Shown: in pieces, positions 37,101-52,100 of the stretch
Layout of the letters: every line of letters starts with the position of its first letter
Numbering within the stretch: the stretch's first letter is position 1
Source: Macropodus opercularis
Lineage: Eukaryota; Chordata; Actinopteri; Anabantiformes; Osphronemidae
Length of the DNA stretch: 64,000 nt
Assembly (NCBI GenBank): GCA_030770545.1
Contig: CM061098.1
Location: forward strand, 9,121,501-9,185,500
Direction of reading: 5' to 3'
Program-made: the position numbers and the translations under genes
The notes under the pieces: model-generated
Told to the model about the DNA's origin: nothing
What the model saw: the letters and a program-made list of their open reading frames with translations, nothing else
Databases searched by the model: none

Positions 37101-40100
37101 AAGATGAGAAATGTGATGATTTACATTTTTTACTGCATTTCATTAATATTACATAAATTTATGCTATATGCTATGAATTTCCCTTTTTGTCTTCAATCGG
37201 GTAGTTACCAAAACAAGGCAGTAAAGTTTCCCAGTACAAAAGTATTCTGTCTTCCAGATATGATTACTGCTTACTACCTGTAACCTGTTGCATATGGGGG
37301 TGGCTTAGTTAGGATTACAGTGTCATCCCTCCTTTGTGACTCTCTCTAGTCTCTCCCTGACAGATTACAGCTAATCTCAGACTGCACTGTGTGTTACAGC
37401 AACACGACCGTGAACCGTAAATGCCTACGTGCTGCTCTTAAAAATGGAGTGTGGTGGAGAGGAGACTATGTCTGTTACTAGGAACAGGGGATTGAAAAAA
37501 TATTGCTGCACACTAGTATCTGACTAAAAGCTGACATTGAGGTTATTGTGGAAAATATTGTGATATTATATAATTTCTTACTTTTTCTCAACGGTGTTGA
37601 CAATATTGATAAAAAATTGTCTTATTTTTGTGTAATGTAGTGAAAGTGTATTGTATAGTGTAATTTTGTGTATTTTATGCTGTACGTCTTATTTTTATCG
37701 CCTCTGAATATGGTACCAATGTAGGTAGCCTGCATAGGGCTAGTGATAAATGCACAACAAGTGCAGTAAATGTTCAAAACTCTGGCTTTAAAAAGAAAAT
37801 GGAGTTAATTAGAAAGAGTAGCATCCTTTCCCAGTTGTCAAATCTCCATCATATAGGTAAGAATAGACAATGTCAAAGAGTGCAAGTGTTTCACTGTCTG
37901 TGCTGTATTTATTCTTGGACTTACTTTAATACATTATATTGCCAAAAGTATTCACACGCCTGCCCTGACTCTCATATGGACTTAAGTGATAATATGACGT
38001 TGGTCCACCCTTTGCAGCTATAACAACGTTTAGGAGTGTGTTTATGGGAATTTTTGACCATTCTTCCAGAAGCTCATTTGTGAGGTCACACGCTGATGTT
38101 GGACGAGAAGGCCTGGCTCTCAGTCTCCGCTCTAATTCATCCCAAAGGTGATCAATCGGGTTGAGGCCAGTCAGACTTTTAGCAATATCACAGATGTCAC
38201 AGATGTTGCTTCTTGGCATTGGTGTCAGCACCATGACAACTGTTTTTGTTTTTTTTTCATCTTTTTCTGCTGCAACACTTGATTCCACCTCAGGCCTTTT
38301 ACACAGGTGGACTGAACCACCCACCTTTGACCCTACCTCTAGGGGATTAAAGGTGCAACAGCAAGGCCTCCAGTCTTGAACTGTAAGGCGGCATGTTTGT
38401 GCAGTGAGTTTCCTGGAATAGGTAGTATAAAACTGCTTTCTTTAGCTTGTGTCTTTTGTACACAGATCGGGTGTAAGCCACTGAAAGTGTGTTGATGCAG
38501 AAGGCTTCAGTGATGCTTGCAGTACTGGCTACAACGCTGTACTGGAACCGTGGACTGAGTATGAGGATATGAGTGAAGCAGAGAGGATTTTTGTGTGGGT
38601 GATACTTGCCTATTCTTGTGATAAGATGTAGGTGAAAGGTGGATATTTGTATGCAGTACATGAACTTGTTTCTATGTGAGGGATGTTGGCGTGCTGATGA
38701 ACACGCCACTCGCCTGTGAGCAGACTGTGTAGGTCAGAGGCGCAGAGCGTGTGGCAGCCTTATCACTCCTACGACTGCAGGCTACAGAATACAGCAGTTA
38801 TTTAAATTAAGAATACAAGACCCAGCACCCAGAGTATTTTGGTATTTTTATTGAAATGGCAGAAATGCGTGACATAAGTCAAGGATGCATGCAGTCTTGA
38901 AAGGAATCAGTTTGCAAAGGTAAAGCTTGTTCGGAGCACAGTAAAACTTTAAATGTATAAGCAGAACTAAACTTGCAGGTAATATAAATATGATAAACAC
39001 TCGAACAACATTAAATGCACAAAAACACCATTTGATTGGTTTAATCAAATATATTATTAGAATTATGAACACCATGTTTTAGCTGTTGATTTTTCCATTA
39101 ATTCCAGTGGCAAGTGGTATTACCTATACGTTTCACAGATTTATTATACATATTAAACATTTTTTTAATAATGAGGCACAAATTATATAATATCTAAATA
39201 TATTACAGTTCAAGACTTGCTTTTTTACTGTGTAAAGTCATTCATGTACTATAAATACAATATAGTACTTTTAAAGAACCTTTCGTAAGTGGTTAACATT
39301 AAGAGCTACCCCCACTGTGGGTCTGACACACAAATGTTGTACCCTTTTGTTTTATGTTTTTGACTTGAATAATACCAACTTATGACAAAATTATGGCCAC
39401 TTTTTATGGAATGAAACAAAATTCTCTTTATGACTATCAACTGGCCAATTTACTGGCCTTGAGTGATCAAGCCGTGGCTCTGTTGAATTTTCATGCATTA
39501 CACAGAAGGACTTAACACCAACATGGTGGGGTTTCTGTATTAAGGGGTAAGAAATTAGCTACTGTAATTGGCCTATATAGTAAATCTGTCTGTAATAATT
39601 TACAGAAAGTTATATATGTGATTTCAGAAAAAAAGCCATTTTGAGTGACCATTAGTAATTCTGTGGTATTTGTAACAGTCTAACACTGAGAAGAAAAATG
39701 GAATAGGATGTAGTTGGAGATGGCAACAGTGCCCCACCCTTTTTAAATTGGTAATGGGTGGGGGTGGTTGGCTTTGTGTTTACATTTACAACAGTAGACC
39801 AAGGACAAGGAGCAATCATGCAGCAAACATGCCCCACTTTGACCGGCACAATGATAATATCTCTCACACAGGCATTTAGTTCATTCAAGTGGACGCTGAG
39901 TCACTAGTTTAGTTAAGCTCACAGAGCGTTAGAACATGCACTTTATTATTATTGAATGTGAACACACACACACATATATATTGTTTGTTTGTTTGTTTGT
40001 TTTTTTACCACAGGTTTCTTGGAAAGTTGACCTGGTATGTGTCACCAGAGAGATACACTGCACACTTGTAGAGCAAACATTGTCAGCATATTTTTCAGTA

Positions 40101-43100
40101 TGTTTTCAGGTTCAACATACTGTACCTTGCTTTGCAAGTCTTTTCTGCTTAGGGCAAAGTGACTTTGTGAAGGTGAAAGGAGGGAGTAAATGTTAACTAA
40201 GAGTGTATAACATGCCAGAGTTGTTGGTAAATGTCTTTCCTTGTCTATGTGTGTTGGACCTCTTCAGCTCCTTTGGGTGTGCCTGCTAAAGTACTGCTTC
40301 CTCCAGTACAGTATCGGGGTATGTAGCCATGGCAACATTGCAAGCAATATTGACTTGCCTTGGTTAACAAGTTGACAGGAGCATACCACACCCACTACAC
40401 TGTATTACGTCAAACATTTCTTTTCAGCTTAATGTTCAGTGTTATCTGTCAAGAGCAAATTACAAGAGCATTTAATTACATCATCTCCCAAACCAAAGTA
40501 CCAGTAGGCAGAAGTGAGTGCAGTACTGTTGACTGTAAACCTCAGGTGGAAGTATTTCTGCTGAATTTGAAGAATTTGTATATTTACTTAGTGTTGTATT
40601 CTATACCACTATGCTTTCCACACATAATACACAGTAAATATGTGATTGGTTGGAGAGGTGCCGTTTCACAATTTATCACATGCAGTTCTTCATTAATTCA
40701 GCTTATTGTGGCTAATGAGGGTAAATTAGCTCATTTTGCTGGCGACCCTGTGCTTGGGGAACTATTTGTGATATAATTAAGGTGTAATGTGAATTTCATG
40801 TTGGGTTTGAAGTGATGGAACATAGAGCCTTGCTTAAGTAAGCTGTCAGTATTTAATATGTTAATTAGCTTTTGAAAAATGTGCCTAATCATTTGGACGT
40901 CCTATAAAGCTCAAGCAGGTGGCTTTGATCTCTGTGTTATGTTTACACATTATGCATGTTCACACTCACAGGTATGCAGTGCATGATGACAAGCATTTAA
41001 AACTGGGCATCTGAGACATTTGAATCTGTCTTAGTGTCCAAGGGTAATTTCAAAACCTGTGTAGCTGACCCTCATATGCAGACACATAGATCTTTGACAT
41101 GATACCACATGTGCTTTTTTCATGTCTTGCTGAATTTAATTATTCTACACAAGCTGTAGTGAATGAGCTGTTTTAAAAGCTTTTTTCCACTTTGCAGGAC
41201 TTAAAAGCCTAATTTGAACACTCAATGACAACCCTGAATGAATTTGTCTAGAGGTTTATGCAGGTTTTATTTTACTTGTGGTTTCAAAAGCAGAACTGTA
41301 CAGTTAAAATTCAAGAAAGTTTTCTTCCTTCTCTATCTATCGCAACAGTTCTCTTCCTCACTACCTTGCATCTACATGCAAATACCCAGAAGCCACTGTG
41401 CTGCTGTCAACTGTGTGTTTCCGTTCTATGGGCTGTATAATATATAACAATTGTCTCTAATTAAATGACATTGGTTTAAGTAGAAACATCCTTCTGTTGA
41501 GTATTGTCCATAAGATCTTTTGATTGAAGTTTCCTTGAAAAAACATTAATTTCACTAGGATACCTGTAGTAACATTATTTGGTGCAGCCTGACATCTAAT
41601 GGTGACTGTGTGGTAGTGTTAATTCAAAATAAGATAAATGTTGCTATGTTGCCACTTTATTTATTTCAATGTGCTTGGCTTTTGATTTTTTTTGTAATTG
41701 TAGCTCACCTGTAATTTTATTTTCCTAAATACTTTACTTGCCCAGACTGTCTTCAGTCTGCCTTAGAATTATTTGTTCTTGAAGTGTTCAATTACTGAAT
41801 TTAGCAAGTAGTGTATTTAAGTTAGAAAGTTTTCTTTTGTTCTATGAACTCAGGAGACTCCTGAATCAGATGTCAGTCATAAATTGTTTCTAATTAAGTC
41901 TTCTTTCTTTCTCCTTCTCCCTCTTTCCTGCTGTCTGTTGGATTTCCCCTACTCCTCCATGCTGTATTCTGTGTTTCACCCATTCACTAAATACAGACGT
42001 TCAAGCGGCTGTTTCCTGATGAGGTAGGTTTGCCATGGCTATCCAATGTCACCTTTGTGCTTTGCTCATCCTTCTGTCAGTGGTCAGCTGGTGGTCTTTG
42101 ATAAACCAACTAAACATTTTCTATTTGAAATTATCATGCTTTTTGGCACTAACATGATCCACCATAACATCTTTTAAATATGTGTTCTGACATGAGCAGG
42201 GTGATACTTTTGTTTAGTAGTCAGCGTTGGTAATTTACCACACAAAGTCAATAAAACCACAGAGAGGGAGAGTGTCCATTGTGTATGTCTTCTGCACTTT
42301 CCAATATTAACTGCATATTGACTTTTTGTGGTAATGTTTGCCAGCAAAACTGTTGATGTCTGTAATTCTCAATCACCAACTCGCATAGTTGATTTTTTTT
42401 TTAAACTGATATAAATCCCAAAAGGATAATTTGACTTCCTTACCATTCATTTAAGCCCATTGCTAAATACCCATTCAAGTTGTGAGTTGACCAGCTGTTT
42501 CTGCTTTCTTTTGTTTTGTGGTCTTACAGTGATCGTTACACTTTTTCTTTTGACCTTTTTACCCATGTCATGCTGCGTGTTAATACAGTTGGAGCGTTTC
42601 ACCAGCATGAGGACGAAGAAGGAGAAGGAGAAGCAAAGCCATGTGCCAAGTCACAGACACTCTTCAGCTGCCAGCTACGAAATCAGTGCACAGAGTCCAC
42701 TGTTGAATGATCTTACTGATGACAACGTCCTGGAGCTGTTTGAACAGATGCTGGTGAGAAAGGGAGTGGAAGTCTTTGTTTTTTTTGATGATACTGAAAG
42801 AACTTAGTTTACAGCATTACAGCAACTGATATAAAGTGGTACTAATCATTAATATTGTTGTAATAATATTACAACACACATATTACAGTCCTTTGTTATT
42901 TAATTGGTTAGGTTTACAGATATTCCACAATGTTATAAATGCTTGTCACAGGGTGCTTTTGTCTTTTCCTTCTTTTCTCCAACCTTGTCCAGGTGGATAT
43001 GAACCTGAATGAGGAGAAGCAGCAGCCTCTAAGACAGAAAGACATGATTATCAAACGAGAGATGGTCTCCCAGTACCTCCACACATCTAAAGCTGTTAGT

Positions 43101-46100
43101 ATAAAAATAAGTGTTAGTAGTAGTAGCTGATAAAACAACTTATAAAGAATTCAGATTTTTACACCCCATATTTTCTTGTATGTATGTTTGAGATCTGTCA
43201 TGTTTAAGTGTATAACAGATTGAACAAAATGATGAAATGATACAGTATCCTTCACACATAGGTCTTATTTGATTGATTTTATTGAATGATAGCACCATTG
43301 CTTTACTCAGATTCAATTTGCAATATACATTATTTAAATGTTTTGACTGGTGAAATTTACAATCAGTACAGATTTCATCATTGGTTGGAGCCACTTCCCT
43401 TCCTGTAGTTAGGTAAATAATGTTTCTAGAGCAGCAAGTGAATTGAATCAGATATGCTGGAAGCTCTAAGGGCCTAGATAAGCAAGCACAGATGGTTGCC
43501 AGTACAGTTCATTTAACTGTGAAATAAGCCTATTAAGAAATAGAATTCCACACACTCTACCCTTTAATTCTGCTAATCAAAATTTTAAATCGGGCTTAAC
43601 TGTTGCCTTTGGTGCCCTGCTGCTTGTAGAAAAACACCAATTATAACCTGGAGGAAAACAAAGACAAATGCAGAACGCAACGTGATTTTGTTTTTGTGTG
43701 CCCTCTGAGCCTATTTCTGTTTGTTCATTAGGGGCAAGACCAGAAGGAAAGTGTTACATCTGCCAAGATGTACATCCAGGAGTTGAAGTTAGACTGTAAA
43801 GACACGCAAATGTTGAACTGTCTGGAATCTCTGCGAGTCTCACTCAGTAACAACCCTGTTAGGTAATACATGATATACACATTATTATTAGTGTGACTGA
43901 ACTGGTACTTAGTAACTACTAATGCATCTTCTTAAAATGACCGGCTGGCTTATCACTGATTTTAAATTCGTATAGAGCAATTTATTTATTTATTCATTAC
44001 AGCCTTGCTGTTTTTAGACCCTAGCTAGAGTGTTGATGTATGAATACCGGTAAAATATCCCAGAAGTGCTAAATGATGTCGGTTGGGCATGGATAAGGTT
44101 TTTGAATATTCATTTCTTCAGTTATTGTGTTCTGCACTGTGCAAACTTAAGAGGCTCTTGTGATCCTCTGCATAAGATAAAAAGTGTAGTGCATTTAGCA
44201 GTACATCTCAGTTTTCACAACTTAAAGCTCAGGCTGATGGTCCAGTACCTTTCTGTCTTATCAGTGAGATGTGACAGTAATTGCCTTTACACAAGTGATT
44301 TTAATACAGTCTATTATCCATTGCTCTTTTCATGGAGATAGAAAGGACCTGCAGTAAAATGTTAAAATATAAACACTGTACTATTGTAGTGCTACTGCTC
44401 TATTGTCTATTAATTATGTGGTGTCGCCACTTCCAGTTGGGTGCAGAACTTTGGAGCTGAGGGGTTGGCCTTGCTGCTGACTCTGCTACGAAAACTACAA
44501 GAAGATAAAGATGATTACTCGTAAGACACTTAAGTCACAAAAAAGGCACGGAATTTTGTAATGTGTTCTTAATGGCTTTTGTCTTTCTTTTTATTCTGTT
44601 GTCTACAACAAGAACGATTGGAGTGAAATCTCAACATGAGATTATTCGCTGTCTGAAAGCATTTATGAACAACAAGGTAAGGAACTTGGCTGCGTAGTAC
44701 CTGATCTTGTGTGTTATGTGATTTTAAGAGTTGCTTGTACACAAGTAACACAACTTAAGAGAGACTTATTCTGGTGGTTAAATTCTGCTTTGTTTCACAT
44801 TCTGTCCTTTTCTCCCTTTAGTATGGTCTGAAATCTATGCTGGACTCAGAAGAGGGGATTACCCTTCTGGTTAAAGCCATCAACCCTAAGGTGCCTCATA
44901 TGATGGTGGATGCTGTTAAGCTGTTGTCTGCTATCTGCATTTTGGAAAATCCTGAGAACCTGTAAGCATTAGTGAAAGACTGTGACCATGTGCATGTTTA
45001 ACGTCTATATTACCAGTGAAGCATAGCTGGGACATCAACACACTTTACCTAAACCTATTGTTGATGAATCAATTTTTTGCAGACATGAGCGTGTTTTGGA
45101 GGCCATTACAGAGGAAGCTGAGAAACGGGAAATTGAGAGGTTTCAGCCTCTCCTTGTCGGCATGAACTTCCAAAACATTGCTCTTAAGGTACACACGTGT
45201 ATATGTACAATCTTGTTATGTTTTGCTTTGTCAGCATTTTATCAGCTTGTCTGAATTGTGGAGCATACTTTAATATGTGGTTTTGGCAGGGTGCCTGCAT
45301 GCAACTGATCAATGCCTTGATCAGTCGGGGAGAAGAGCTAGAGTTTCGAATCCACATTCGCTCTGAACTGCTACGTTTGGGACTCAGAGATCAGCTAAAG
45401 GTACAGAGAATACTTTTTTTTTTTTTTATATCCTCTTTAACTTATTATCAAACAATACACAATCACAGTTTTACTTACTCAGTTGAAGCATCTTGCAGAC
45501 TGGTTGATGGACACTCATTGTAAAATCCTTCTGTCATATGAGGTGTTTGCTCCGCTGTCATTCTCCCACTTGTAATCCCTCTGCCTGTATCCCAATTGTA
45601 TCTCTGCAGGAGGTGCGGATGATAGAAAACGAAGAGCTGAGGGTGCAGCTTATGGTGTTTGATGAGCAAGCTGAAGATGACTCTGAGGACCTCAGGGCAC
45701 GACTTGATGATGTCCGCATTGAGATGGAATATCCTTGCACTGAACACTTGTCCCCCTCTAGACATGCATGGTTTACGTTTACACTTTTAAAATAGAGTAG
45801 ATACTGTAGCTCTATAGATCTGTAGACATGTAATGACATAACTTTGCATGCTTATGTTCTCATTTTTATTACAGTACTTAGTTTGCTAAACAAGAAGAAT
45901 AAACATTACATGCGTTTATTAATGTAGGATAACTAGATAAGTTATGGTGATAAATGTTTGAATGAGCCAACTGTCTATGGAAAAGCCTGCACAATACTTT
46001 CATTTTACATAAAATTGACCATTTTCTTCAGGAAATAATATTTGAATGCTTGTATTCAGGGCTTTTGTAACCCTGTAGAATTTGTTACCTACAGAAATAT

Positions 46101-49100
46101 AACTTTTATTATTTTTACACCAAGTTACTACACAGAAATAAGTGTATTAGTATCTGAAGATTTCCTCCCCTCTGATCAGACCTGGACCTGCATTTGGTCC
46201 TTAAAAAGACAAGGGGTGTATTGACTTTGTTCGTCAGCTGCTGTAATGCTTTAGTCATGCAGTTACAATTTTCACCACCAGATGTCTCCTGGGGACACCA
46301 GAAATTCAGACAACGCAGCATGCTGGCTGATAAGCATTAGGTCTTCTTATTTTATGTTCTATGTTTTTTATGTTTGTCTATATGTTTTCAGTGTGCTAAT
46401 TGAGCCTTAACTGCTGTTCTTTAATGATGTGAGGGATGTGTTTGAAATTGTAGTCAACACTGTGAAGGACTCAAAAGCTGAAAGCCACTTCCTGTCTATG
46501 ATGCAGCACCTGCTGCTCATCCGTAATGATTATTTGGCCAGGTAACAAACACATACACATGCATACATAATTACATATCAATACTCTCTCATTTGCACTG
46601 ATGCTGCTCACATTTACATATTAACAGTCATCACTAAACAGAATAGAAAATATGTAGGTTGTATGTAAGTTAGCTGTGTCCACTGTGGTGCTTTCTTCAT
46701 ATTCGTGATTCGGTACAAATGAGGTGTAGTATAATGGACTTCACAGAGCAACAGGTAGTGATGAGTGGTATAAAATACAGCTGGTAATAGTAACGAGAAG
46801 AGAAAGGTGGTGGAGGGAGATCAAATGATAAGGAATGATGAGTTTTATTAAATTGTTAGTTGGAACTTGAGAGGATCACTGAGTTACTCATGCAATGGAA
46901 GGGTTAGCAATTACAGTTAAACCATACCTGCTGCTCTGTTCACTTTTTGTTCTTATATGTAGTTGATCTTTAAAAATGCAGTGGTATTGTAGCATTTGTC
47001 AAAGGAAAACCGAAGGAAAACCTTTCATTTTCCAAAATGACACTAGATGTCTCTCTCGCTCCATGGATAAATTTCAACTTCATGAAAAAAGGACCTTGAA
47101 GTATTGTGAAGAATTGGAATAAGTGTTTGACAAAGGCAGAGTGACCAAGATAGACAAGGAGGGGGGAGACAGAATAAATAAAGTATTGGGTTTGACTCTG
47201 GCAGCATCTAATGGGGTCAGTGAATAAGACACCTCCAAAATTGAGTGTCCGTGTGAAGCTGGCTTGATCAGATGGAGTGCTGGACATATATCAACACACA
47301 CTCACAAACACAGTTGCACACAATCAATCTTTGTGACATTCAACCTGTCATGCTTGCAGAGATGGTCAGTTTCAGGCAGACAAAGCGTGTATTCACACAT
47401 TTGTCTGGACAAAACTCGCTCTTTGTCAGACTCAACCTCATTTCTAATGTAGACTACACTGGAATTAGACACCATATGCATTAGCTTTGTCATTGTGGTT
47501 GCAACATGCATAAATATTTCAATTACAGTTTTTTAAGTTTGAGCATTTGAACTTCGGTGTGATGCAGAGATAGTGACAGGAAGGAGAGCAATAAGGTGCA
47601 ACCCTTTCATATAACAAAGGTCCTTAGCAGCCTCCAGCTGGGGATGTGTGGTTATAAGGCATGCACAATAACCATTAGGCTACCACTGCACACCCTGATA
47701 ATTATTTTCTATATAAATGCAACTGTTATGCTCCTTTCATCCATCTTGTCTCACGTCTTTCCATTTCTGTCTCACTGTATCATAATCCATCTCTCTCTAC
47801 ATCTGTCGTTTACTCCTTTCCACAGGCCTCAATACTACAAATTAATAGACGAGTGCATCGCTCAGATCGTGCTTCACAAAAATGGAGCAGACCCTGACTT
47901 CAAGTGCAAACACCTTAGCTTCAACTTTGACGGGTTGATAGGTAAGTCGTCAAATCAGAATATTCAAATCAGTGTTAGTTTTTCCCCACTGTCTTCTGTT
48001 CCACCTATCACTTTTCTAGACATCAAAGAAAATTCTGCACAATGGACTCTCTTGATGTCACTGGCGGTACACCTATGCTTTGTGTTTTTAATGGAAATAA
48101 TAAATAAATAATAATAGCATTGTCTGTCTACATGGTTGAGAAATATGCAGTCAGTCAGAAACACCACAGGGTGGAGGCAGAGAGGCAGGGTGTGTTCGTG
48201 AGAGCTGAAATGTGCTACAGGTTTTGTTGTTGTGTTCTGTTGTGTCAGGGCTTTAAAATTAACTTTTTTCAGGAAGAAAATACCTTGTCAAACAAGGCAG
48301 TACAGTCTTTTCTTATTTTTATGGTTAGTATCTGAACCCTGAAGCATAAGATTTGAATGGTTAGGAGGTGGTAGTAATACGATTGAAGTCGGCACTACCT
48401 ATGTACACGTATCTGCAGGCGTTCCCTGTGTTTAGGTGCCTGTAGGCTATAATAAAAATCCTGATCAGCTGGAGGAGTGATAGACCTTCCTGTGTAGATC
48501 AAGTGTCATGATTGTTGCTAATCGTTGTCTTGTCTTCATGTGGATTTTGGACTACAGTGACGCCTCTAAACATTGACTAGCAAACACCTGCTGACTGTAG
48601 CAAACCAAACCAGAACAGAGTAAAGGTGCAGGCTATGCCTCAAGAGTTCAATACTTCTTTATGGCAGGGCTCCGTAGATCACAACAGGAGGCTCTAATTG
48701 CAGTGCTTCTAAATGCGTCCTGACACACACACACAGGCTGGCTGGCCTCCTTTAAGGCTGCCAGAGTTATTATCGGTGGAAAGCAGCCCAATTCTGCCCT
48801 GCATGCATTATTTAGTGTTTTTCTTTGAACTCTGAAATTCAGCACAGTTTTTCCCCTACATTCTGTCTCCCTTAGTGCTCTCGATTTGAAGTTTGTCCCA
48901 TTTAGCCTAGCCACCATGACAGACGTACACAACCCCACACACTACACATCCAATAACCATGTAAACCCGTACACAAATGCAGACTCTGAAATTGTATGTG
49001 GGTTTGCATATTATTGAGAGATTCTTTCATCTGGCAGGAACCTTTCACAAAATAGGTTTCTCATTTATCCAGCTTGCTTGCTAGCTTATCTAGATGACCA

Positions 49101-52100
49101 GAATCTTACATAGTTTCAGGTCCTTTTTCCATTAGCCATTTTTATTGCAACTGAAGGCACATTTTATCTCCTCACAATCTGTATGATTGCCTTTTCGGAG
49201 TTTATGTAATTTCCTCATTTTCTATTTTAGCTTTTTACTGTTTTTTCTGCTATCTATCTGTGTGATTCTCCTCCAAGGCACCATGATTAACTGTATGTGA
49301 TCCATTCACTTTGTTGCATTTGTTTTTATAGTAATTGGCTTTAAGAACTCATGCCTTCCTAAGCATGTGACACAAAGTGAGCTCCTCAGTTATTCTGTAG
49401 AAGCACCCAGTTGGTCAATTTTTGTGTCATGTTCACCCTCTACTCAGCAAATCAGAATGCCTATAAATAACGTTACTTTGAAAGTAATTGAAAATGTTAT
49501 TATATTTATAGGCACTACTATAATAAAGTCATCCACACAGACCTTTACGTTAAATAGTGTGGTGAAGGAAACAGAAACAAACTTTTGCACCTGTGTTTGT
49601 GCGTGCATGCCTATTGGTGAATGTATTTGTCAACATGTGTCAGACATGTACAGGTGCCTTAAGACCAGATGTCTTATTCTCTATCTCGTTTTCTCTTTCT
49701 CCATTTCCTGCCCTCATCCTTTTGTCTGTAGATAACATGGTGAACAAGACTAAGGTGGAAACCAGCGAGGCCAAGGCCACTGAGCTATCGAAGAAGGTGA
49801 ACACACACAACGGTTGCAAACCTTAAAGTATTTCAATGTCCGTTTAGGAGCACACACCTTATTATAGTCATAAATGTAGGCACAAAAAGTGATTAAACAT
49901 CAGTATAAAGAAAGAGACACGTGTGCGACGGCCACCTGACAGATACTCTTCCACACATTTGCACAAAGGGGTAAATGCCTTGATTGTGATTCACTGCTAC
50001 ACTGATGTTTCTGTCTGGGTGACAGGATAATTGCAAAGAGAGAGTTGAAAATAACCTTCATTCAGGCACATATACAGATACAAGCGAGCATATCCATTGA
50101 ACACACACAAACATACACTATATGAACTCATTTGGATTGATCTTACTTGACCACACACGCCCTGGTGCTAGTTGTGCATGATGGAGTAATTGCAGGCAGT
50201 CTCTTTGGCAGGTATTAGGAATGAGGCTGTCAGGATGCCGTCATCAGGAGTAACAGATGTTCTGTTTGCATATTATATAGCTGTGTTCGTGTTCATGTAT
50301 TCATCTGTTTAAATAGTTGTATCCCATATGTCAAGTGCACTAGAGGGAAAATCCTGACAAACGTGTAAAATGATGGCTAAAACGGTATTTTCTTTCTGGC
50401 TACATTTCTAATGGGCACAGAGAGAGAAAGTGAGGTCATACTGTACAATTCGACTGAATGATTAAAACCTAACTGAAGAAAAACATTACATGTATCTAGC
50501 AGTCCTTTAAAGCTTCAAGCTACACAGTTTAAGCTGGTGTATACATATATTTGTTCCTTTATTTCCCAATGTAGTTGTGTTTTCTCGTGGTATCAGTGTG
50601 GTACTGCTGTACACGTTTTTTTGTCAAACTTTGTCCCTCTGTCCTATTCAAGGACAGACACTTGTTTGCTTGGTAAATGTGGCTGTAAGTGGCAGTCCTT
50701 CTGAAGTAGAGGTTCCTATGCATTCCTGGAATGAACTGAATCTTTTGTTTAAATATACACGCGAAAAACGTTCTTTCTCTTGCTATCAAGGTAACACCCA
50801 ACAATATTGACCCATAAACAAAATTGTCCCCCAAATTTACCTTTCACCTTTTAGATTTTATGACTTTAACTAGTTGGTCTATCTAAAACTATGTATTTGT
50901 TATCCTTGTGTATTAGCTTGACGCAGAGTTGACGGCACGCCAGGAGTTGCAGGTGGAGCTGAAGAAACTGGAGGGTGATTATGAGCAGAAGCTGCAGGAC
51001 CTGAGCCAAGAAAAGGAACAGCTGTCTTCTTCTAAGCAGGAGAAAGAAAAGGAGATCCAGGGACTACAACAACAGCTAAGCACTCTGAAAGAGCAGGTAC
51101 ACTCTACACACAGCCCAGACTTAGCACAGTTCTTCCATGATTGCTTTATGCCATTGCCAATATAACAGAATCAAGACATTAGAATAGGCGAGTCAAACTA
51201 CTGAATTACATCTTGTAACATATAATGAAACACAAACACATTATTTAGAAAATGTAAAAAAAATGCAGGACATGACAAACTTTTTAGGTTGAGTGAATTA
51301 CAGTTTTGCACAAGTTTAAAATGATCCAATGTGTATACGCATCTATAGGAGCATATTGGCCCTAAATTAAGTGGCAAACCGCTAAGGTGGCAAGATAAGA
51401 AATATACCACTATCAAATCCTTTGGACTTACTGAAAGGGAACAGGAATATTAAAACTAAATAAAGAAATAAAAAACGGAAGGGATGGGATGAATACATTC
51501 AGGCAGAGGCGAGTGTGTGTATATACTCATCCAGTAAAGAGGCAAAGATAAAGATTGTTTAGCTGTCAGTATCCTGCTGCCACACCAGCTGGACTCTTCC
51601 TCACAGTGACATCCAAGCTCACAAAGACACCATCTGACCTAGAACCGTCTGCCTCTATGCATGTGCGCTCATACCACATGAAGATGTTTGTGTGTATTTT
51701 CTCTGTCAGTAAGTGAACTAAGCAGCTTCCAAAATGAGCTTCATCCAAAGTGGCTGATGCCAGCAGAGTCATCTTCTCACCACACAAAAGCCCAAACACA
51801 CATGCATATGCACACACAGTTATCCAAAGCATCAACAGTATCACAAGCCAGGCATCAAACAAGCTACTCAAACCAAGATGGCTCACTTTCTGTGTGTTTG
51901 AGGCGCTGCCCATCAAAGATTTCTTCACATGTAGAGATCTTTCACTGTTCTCCTGTGTGATGCTGTGCCCAATTCTTCATCTGCTTCCTCACTAAGAAAG
52001 TCTGCCTTCAAGGCACTGTATGTCTCTTACTGTCTTCTTTTGGAAATCAACACAAACAATTTGTTAGGGTGCATAAAAACACACATTCACACGCATGCAG

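Noticed and set aside
45729..45795. Read-through of diaph1 exon 11 to a GT near 45772
   Set aside because: The extra residues (E-Y-P-C-T-E-H...) have no family similarity, and the U12 donor ATATCCTT sits exactly where homology stops.
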